DNA of 9,089 nt. It comes from an uncultured Gammaproteobacteria bacterium. Lineage in GTDB: Bacteria > Pseudomonadota > Gammaproteobacteria > Pseudomonadales > Pseudohongiellaceae. Below are positions 6,964 to 9,089 of this stretch, piece after piece. The DNA is taken from assembly GCA_903926285.1 (NCBI GenBank), contig CAIYIP010000168.1, positions 1 to 9,089 of the forward strand. Direction: 5' to 3'. Position 1 is the first letter of the stretch; each line of letters begins with the position of its first letter. The notes beneath the pieces were generated by a model that searched no databases, was not told where the DNA came from, and saw only the letters and a program-made list of their open reading frames with translations. The translations under genes were made by a program, and so were the position numbers.

Positions 6964-7626
6964 TCACTGTACCGATTTAAAGTCAGGGCGCCGTTCAACC
7001 CGCATTTTGAAAATAACATTGTTGAACGCAATATTGAATTCAACATGATTGAACACCGTGGCATTGTGCAACACCTTGTAACGACCGCCGACAATGACTG
7101 CAGGCAGTTTCTGAATATCGTAATCAGCTGTACGCAAACGTGCATCGTCCACCGCCGCAATGACTTCCTCTGAATTCCACGCCGTTTCAAACGCCTCGGC
7201 CGCGATGCCGTTGGTCACAAAGAACTCCCTGATCTGCTGCTCATTTCTCAGTGGATTGCCCTGCTCATGGATCGCGCGAAACGCCCCCTGATGGATACGA
7301 TCCTCGGCCTCCAGCGCACGACCCGTGAAAAAAATCCTGGCATGCAAGGCCATCAGGTCATTCCAGATCGCGGGCATCCGCACGAACACCAGGTCGCCAG
7401 TCACACCACTGCGCCACTCCGTCATCAGAGGTTCCAGCGTCGAACAATCAGGACAGCCGTACCAGAAAATATCCCTTACCTCGATGTGATCGGCATCCGT
7501 GCTCGTCGGCACAGGAGTGGCCAGCGCCTGATAATGCATGCCTTCAACCGCTTCGCGAGGTTGCGCAGTGGCAGCAAAGGTCAAGCAGGTGAGCAGCAGG
7601 AAAATGCTGGGGTTTATCATCGACAT
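6964..7626 (-). CDS. DsbA-type periplasmic thiol:disulfide oxidoreductase
   Basis: Predicted periplasmic enzyme that introduces disulfides into exported proteins, 220 residues, close to E. coli DsbA. From the ATG at 7626 (minus strand) there is a signal peptide, MSMINPSIFLLLTCLTFAATA (1-21). The mature protein starts as DsbA does (EGMHYQAL, then PV). The active site is CPDC at 58-61 in IFWYGCPDCSTLEP, where E. coli DsbA has CPHC; the changed dipeptide should shift the redox potential. The conserved cis-proline loop is LPAVIVGGRY with Pro175. The alpha-helical insert lies between. The frame stays open upstream for 74 more codons, unusually rich in Cys, but that part precedes the signal peptide and its ATG lacks a ribosome binding site, so I start at 7626; ATG 7620 is also possible. 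It is convergent with the dehydrogenase (109 nt apart) and divergent from the ankyrin gene. The many cysteines of the dehydrogenase make it a plausible client. Confidence 0.9.
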   Translation of the reverse strand: MSMINPSIFLLLTCLTFAATAQPREAVEGMHYQALATPVPTSTDADHIEVRDIFWYGCPDCSTLEPLMTEWRSGVTGDLVFVRMPAIWNDLMALHARIFFTGRALEAEDRIHQGAFRAIHEQGNPLRNEQQIREFFVTNGIAAEAFETAWNSEEVIAAVDDARLRTADYDIQKLPAVIVGGRYKVLHNATVFNHVEFNIAFNNVIFKMRVERRPDFKSVQ

Positions 7627-7922
7627 AAAATGGGTCCGGAAATTGATGGCCCTTTCTGGGCACTTGTTATTTGGCAGGCCGTAAAGGTAACAGAATCCTG
7701 CCTGCGGGCAAGATGGCTGAACCCGCCGGTTGGCACATCCAAAAATGCCGCATCCACCTTGTTTACACGATCGTCCGCCACGACATTCTGGTGTGCAAAA
7801 CGGGCATGTGTTAGCGTTGGCGCATAAGAAAAACAATGCTTGAACCATTCAGCCGTCATTGCCAACAACCAGCTGCAAATAACCCGCCCGCCGGTTTGCC
7901 GCAATGTCCAGGAGAGGAATTC
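7627..7922. other. Divergent intergenic region between the DsbA-type and ankyrin genes
   Basis: This 296-nt stretch should hold promoters for both outward-facing genes, but no -35/-10 pair with acceptable spacing stood out. CCCGCCGGTT occurs at 7722-7731 and 7887-7896, and GGCAGG at 7673-7678 is inverted as CCTGCC at 7697-7702. Long open frames cross it on both strands, but none has a ribosome binding site or a family I recognise. Confidence 0.4.
7910..7914 (+). promoter_or_regulatory. Ribosome binding site that supports a GTG start for the ankyrin protein
   Basis: AGGAG (within AGGAGAGGA, 7910-7918) lies 8 nt before GTG 7923. The next in-frame ATG, codon 19, falls inside the signal peptide and has no such site, so GTG is the better start. 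Confidence 0.65.
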
Positions 7923-9089
7923 GTGAAAAGAGCAGATACCCGGTCACTTCGTATTACTTGCTACTCAACCATTGCCATGCTGGCCGGCGGCTTATCGAGT
8001 GTGGCGGTCGCCAATACTGATCTGCTTCAGCTCGCCGAGCGCGGCCAGACGGCTGAAATCATCCAGTTACTCAAAGACGGAGCGGATGCCAACAGCCCGC
8101 TTAGCGACGGCAGCACCACGCTGCATTGGGCCGTACTGAACGACCAGCAGGAAGTAGTAAACGTATTACTCGAAGGCGGCGCCGACCCTGTAGTCGTTAA
8201 TCGTAACGGCATTTCGCCCTTGTTCCTGGCCGCACAGAACGGCAATGCAGCCATAGTCGAGAGCCTGCTCAATGCTGGCGCAGACCCGAATACCATCGCG
8301 CAAAACGGCGAGACCATCCTGATGACTGCTGCGCACACCGGCAAGCCGGAAGTCGCAAGTCTGTTGCTCGCCAATGGCGCACTGGTTGACGCACACGATC
8401 CCGAGTTCAAACAAACCGCGCTGATGATTGCGGTACGCGAAGGCCACACTGAAGTTGTTGACATGCTGATCCGTCACGGCAGCAACGTAGATGCCAAAAC
8501 CCGTGAAGGGGGCTTGGGAGTTTACCTGCCACCCTGCAAAGGCACTGGTTGTGGTTCGGAAGGTGTAGGCATCAACCGCAGTGGTGTGCCGCATCGCGGC
8601 GAACGCCATGATGTCAGAGGTGGCATGACTCCCCTGCTGTACGCCGCGCGTGACGGTCGCCTTGAAGAAGCCAGATTATTGCTCGAAAATGGTGCCGACC
8701 TTGAACTTGCAGAGGTCAATGGCATCGAACCTCTGTTGATGGCGACCTTGAACAACCAGCTGGAAGTCGCCAACCTGCTGCTGGATTTCGGCGCCAACGT
8801 AAACGTCGATGACTTCTACGGTCGCACTCCGCTGTTCGCAGCAGTGGACTACCGCAACATCGACATGAATACCGAAATTCAGGACGACCCCAAAGACAAT
8901 GGTATCGATCGCGACGCGATCCTTCCCACGATCACACGCCTGATAGAACTGGGTGCTGACGTGAACGCTCGCACCAAAGAATGGCCACCCGAGAAAAAAT
9001 GGTTGTACACACTCAATGACGTATCCTGGGTAGACATGACCGGCCAGACTCCGTTCATCCGTGCCTCCGAGGCTGGCGATCTGGCGCTC
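7923..9089 (+). CDS. Secreted ankyrin-repeat protein, 3' end outside the window
   Basis: The frame is open from GTG 7923 to the window end, 389 codons. An N-terminal signal peptide covers about 1-30 (basic VKRADTRSLR, then a hydrophobic stretch, then AVA before NTDLL), so the ankyrin domain is predicted periplasmic. Repeats begin at about 33 and recur at about 64, 97, 130, 165, 235, 268 and 301. They are recognised by TTLHWAVLND, SPLFLAAQNGN, TALMIAVREGH, TPLLYAARDG and TPLFAAVDY, each followed by LL...GAD or GAN. Three loop insertions break the array: about 195-233, Gly-rich with Cys205 and Cys210 (PPCKGTGCGSEG); about 312-332, acidic; and about 351-372, with several Trp. A new repeat begins with TGQTPFIRASEAGD near the end. 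Ankyrin repeats bind proteins; the partner is unknown. It is divergent from the DsbA-type gene. Genes after the window edge would help to place it. Confidence 0.88.
   Translation, partial: MKRADTRSLRITCYSTIAMLAGGLSSVAVANTDLLQLAERGQTAEIIQLLKDGADANSPLSDGSTTLHWAVLNDQQEVVNVLLEGGADPVVVNRNGISPLFLAAQNGNAAIVESLLNAGADPNTIAQNGETILMTAAHTGKPEVASLLLANGALVDAHDPEFKQTALMIAVREGHTEVVDMLIRHGSNVDAKTREGGLGVYLPPCKGTGCGSEGVGINRSGVPHRGERHDVRGGMTPLLYAARDGRLEEARLLLENGADLELAEVNGIEPLLMATLNNQLEVANLLLDFGANVNVDDFYGRTPLFAAVDYRNIDMNTEIQDDPKDNGIDRDAILPTITRLIELGADVNARTKEWPPEKKWLYTLNDVSWVDMTGQTPFIRASEAGDLAL

Noticed and set aside
7267..7827. 186-codon open frame on the + strand opposite the DsbA-type gene
   Set aside because: It lies largely antisense to a gene with clear motifs, and its translation resembles no family I know.
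7627..7848. In-frame N-terminal extension of the DsbA-type gene, 74 codons with ten Cys (has TCPFC and CKQGGC)
   Set aside because: The ATG at 7848 has no ribosome binding site, and the extension would put a signal peptide in the middle of the protein. The high Cys count is odd but I recognise no domain.

Overview
The window looks like chromosomal DNA from a free-living Gram-negative bacterium, most likely an uncultured gammaproteobacterium; this is inference from gene content, not a marker-based placement. The reasons are a periplasmic adaptor with an ABC exporter, several Sec-type signal peptides, a DsbA-type oxidoreductase, a periplasmic quinohaemoprotein dehydrogenase, and moderately GC-rich coding DNA (by eye). 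No tRNA, rRNA, CRISPR array, complete insertion sequence or phage gene was seen.

Left part (1-2346, + strand): a three-gene export operon. It holds the C-terminal part of a membrane-fusion (HlyD/MacA/DevB-type) adaptor that enters from outside the window, a FtsX/MacB-type ABC permease, and a LolD/MacB/DevA-type ATPase. The genes are packed: adaptor and permease are 3 nt apart, and permease and ATPase overlap by 8 nt. Permease and ATPase are separate polypeptides and the order is adaptor-permease-ATPase, as in DevBCA exporters and unlike fused MacB. The adaptor has a one-base frameshift near 177/178; one missing G would restore the frame.

Middle (2440-4704, + strand): a cytoplasmic aldo/keto reductase with an intact catalytic tetrad, a 312-nt gap with no convincing gene, and a secreted six-bladed NHL propeller. 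The propeller resembles the peptidyl-amidoglycolate lyase (PAL) half of the amidating enzyme PAM. It keeps three histidines at the positions expected for the PAL zinc site but seems to lack the catalytic tyrosine.

A 326-nt gap (4705-5030) carries a compact set of intergenic repeats: three copies of a GAAACGTAAGGGA-like unit, then two tandem 31-bp units starting AAGTGGGTG. Part of the first block is the near-inverse of the second, which resembles REP-type palindromic elements.

Right part (5031-9089): a secreted cytochrome c/PQQ-propeller fusion of the polyvinyl-alcohol-dehydrogenase type (+), a convergent DsbA-type thiol oxidoreductase (-), and, divergent from it, a secreted ankyrin-repeat protein (+) that runs off the window. 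All three, and the PAL-like propeller, are predicted periplasmic. The dehydrogenase has about ten non-haem cysteines, including two adjacent Cys-Cys pairs, so the DsbA-type neighbour may help fold it. That link, and any joint role for the ankyrin protein, is inferred from position only.
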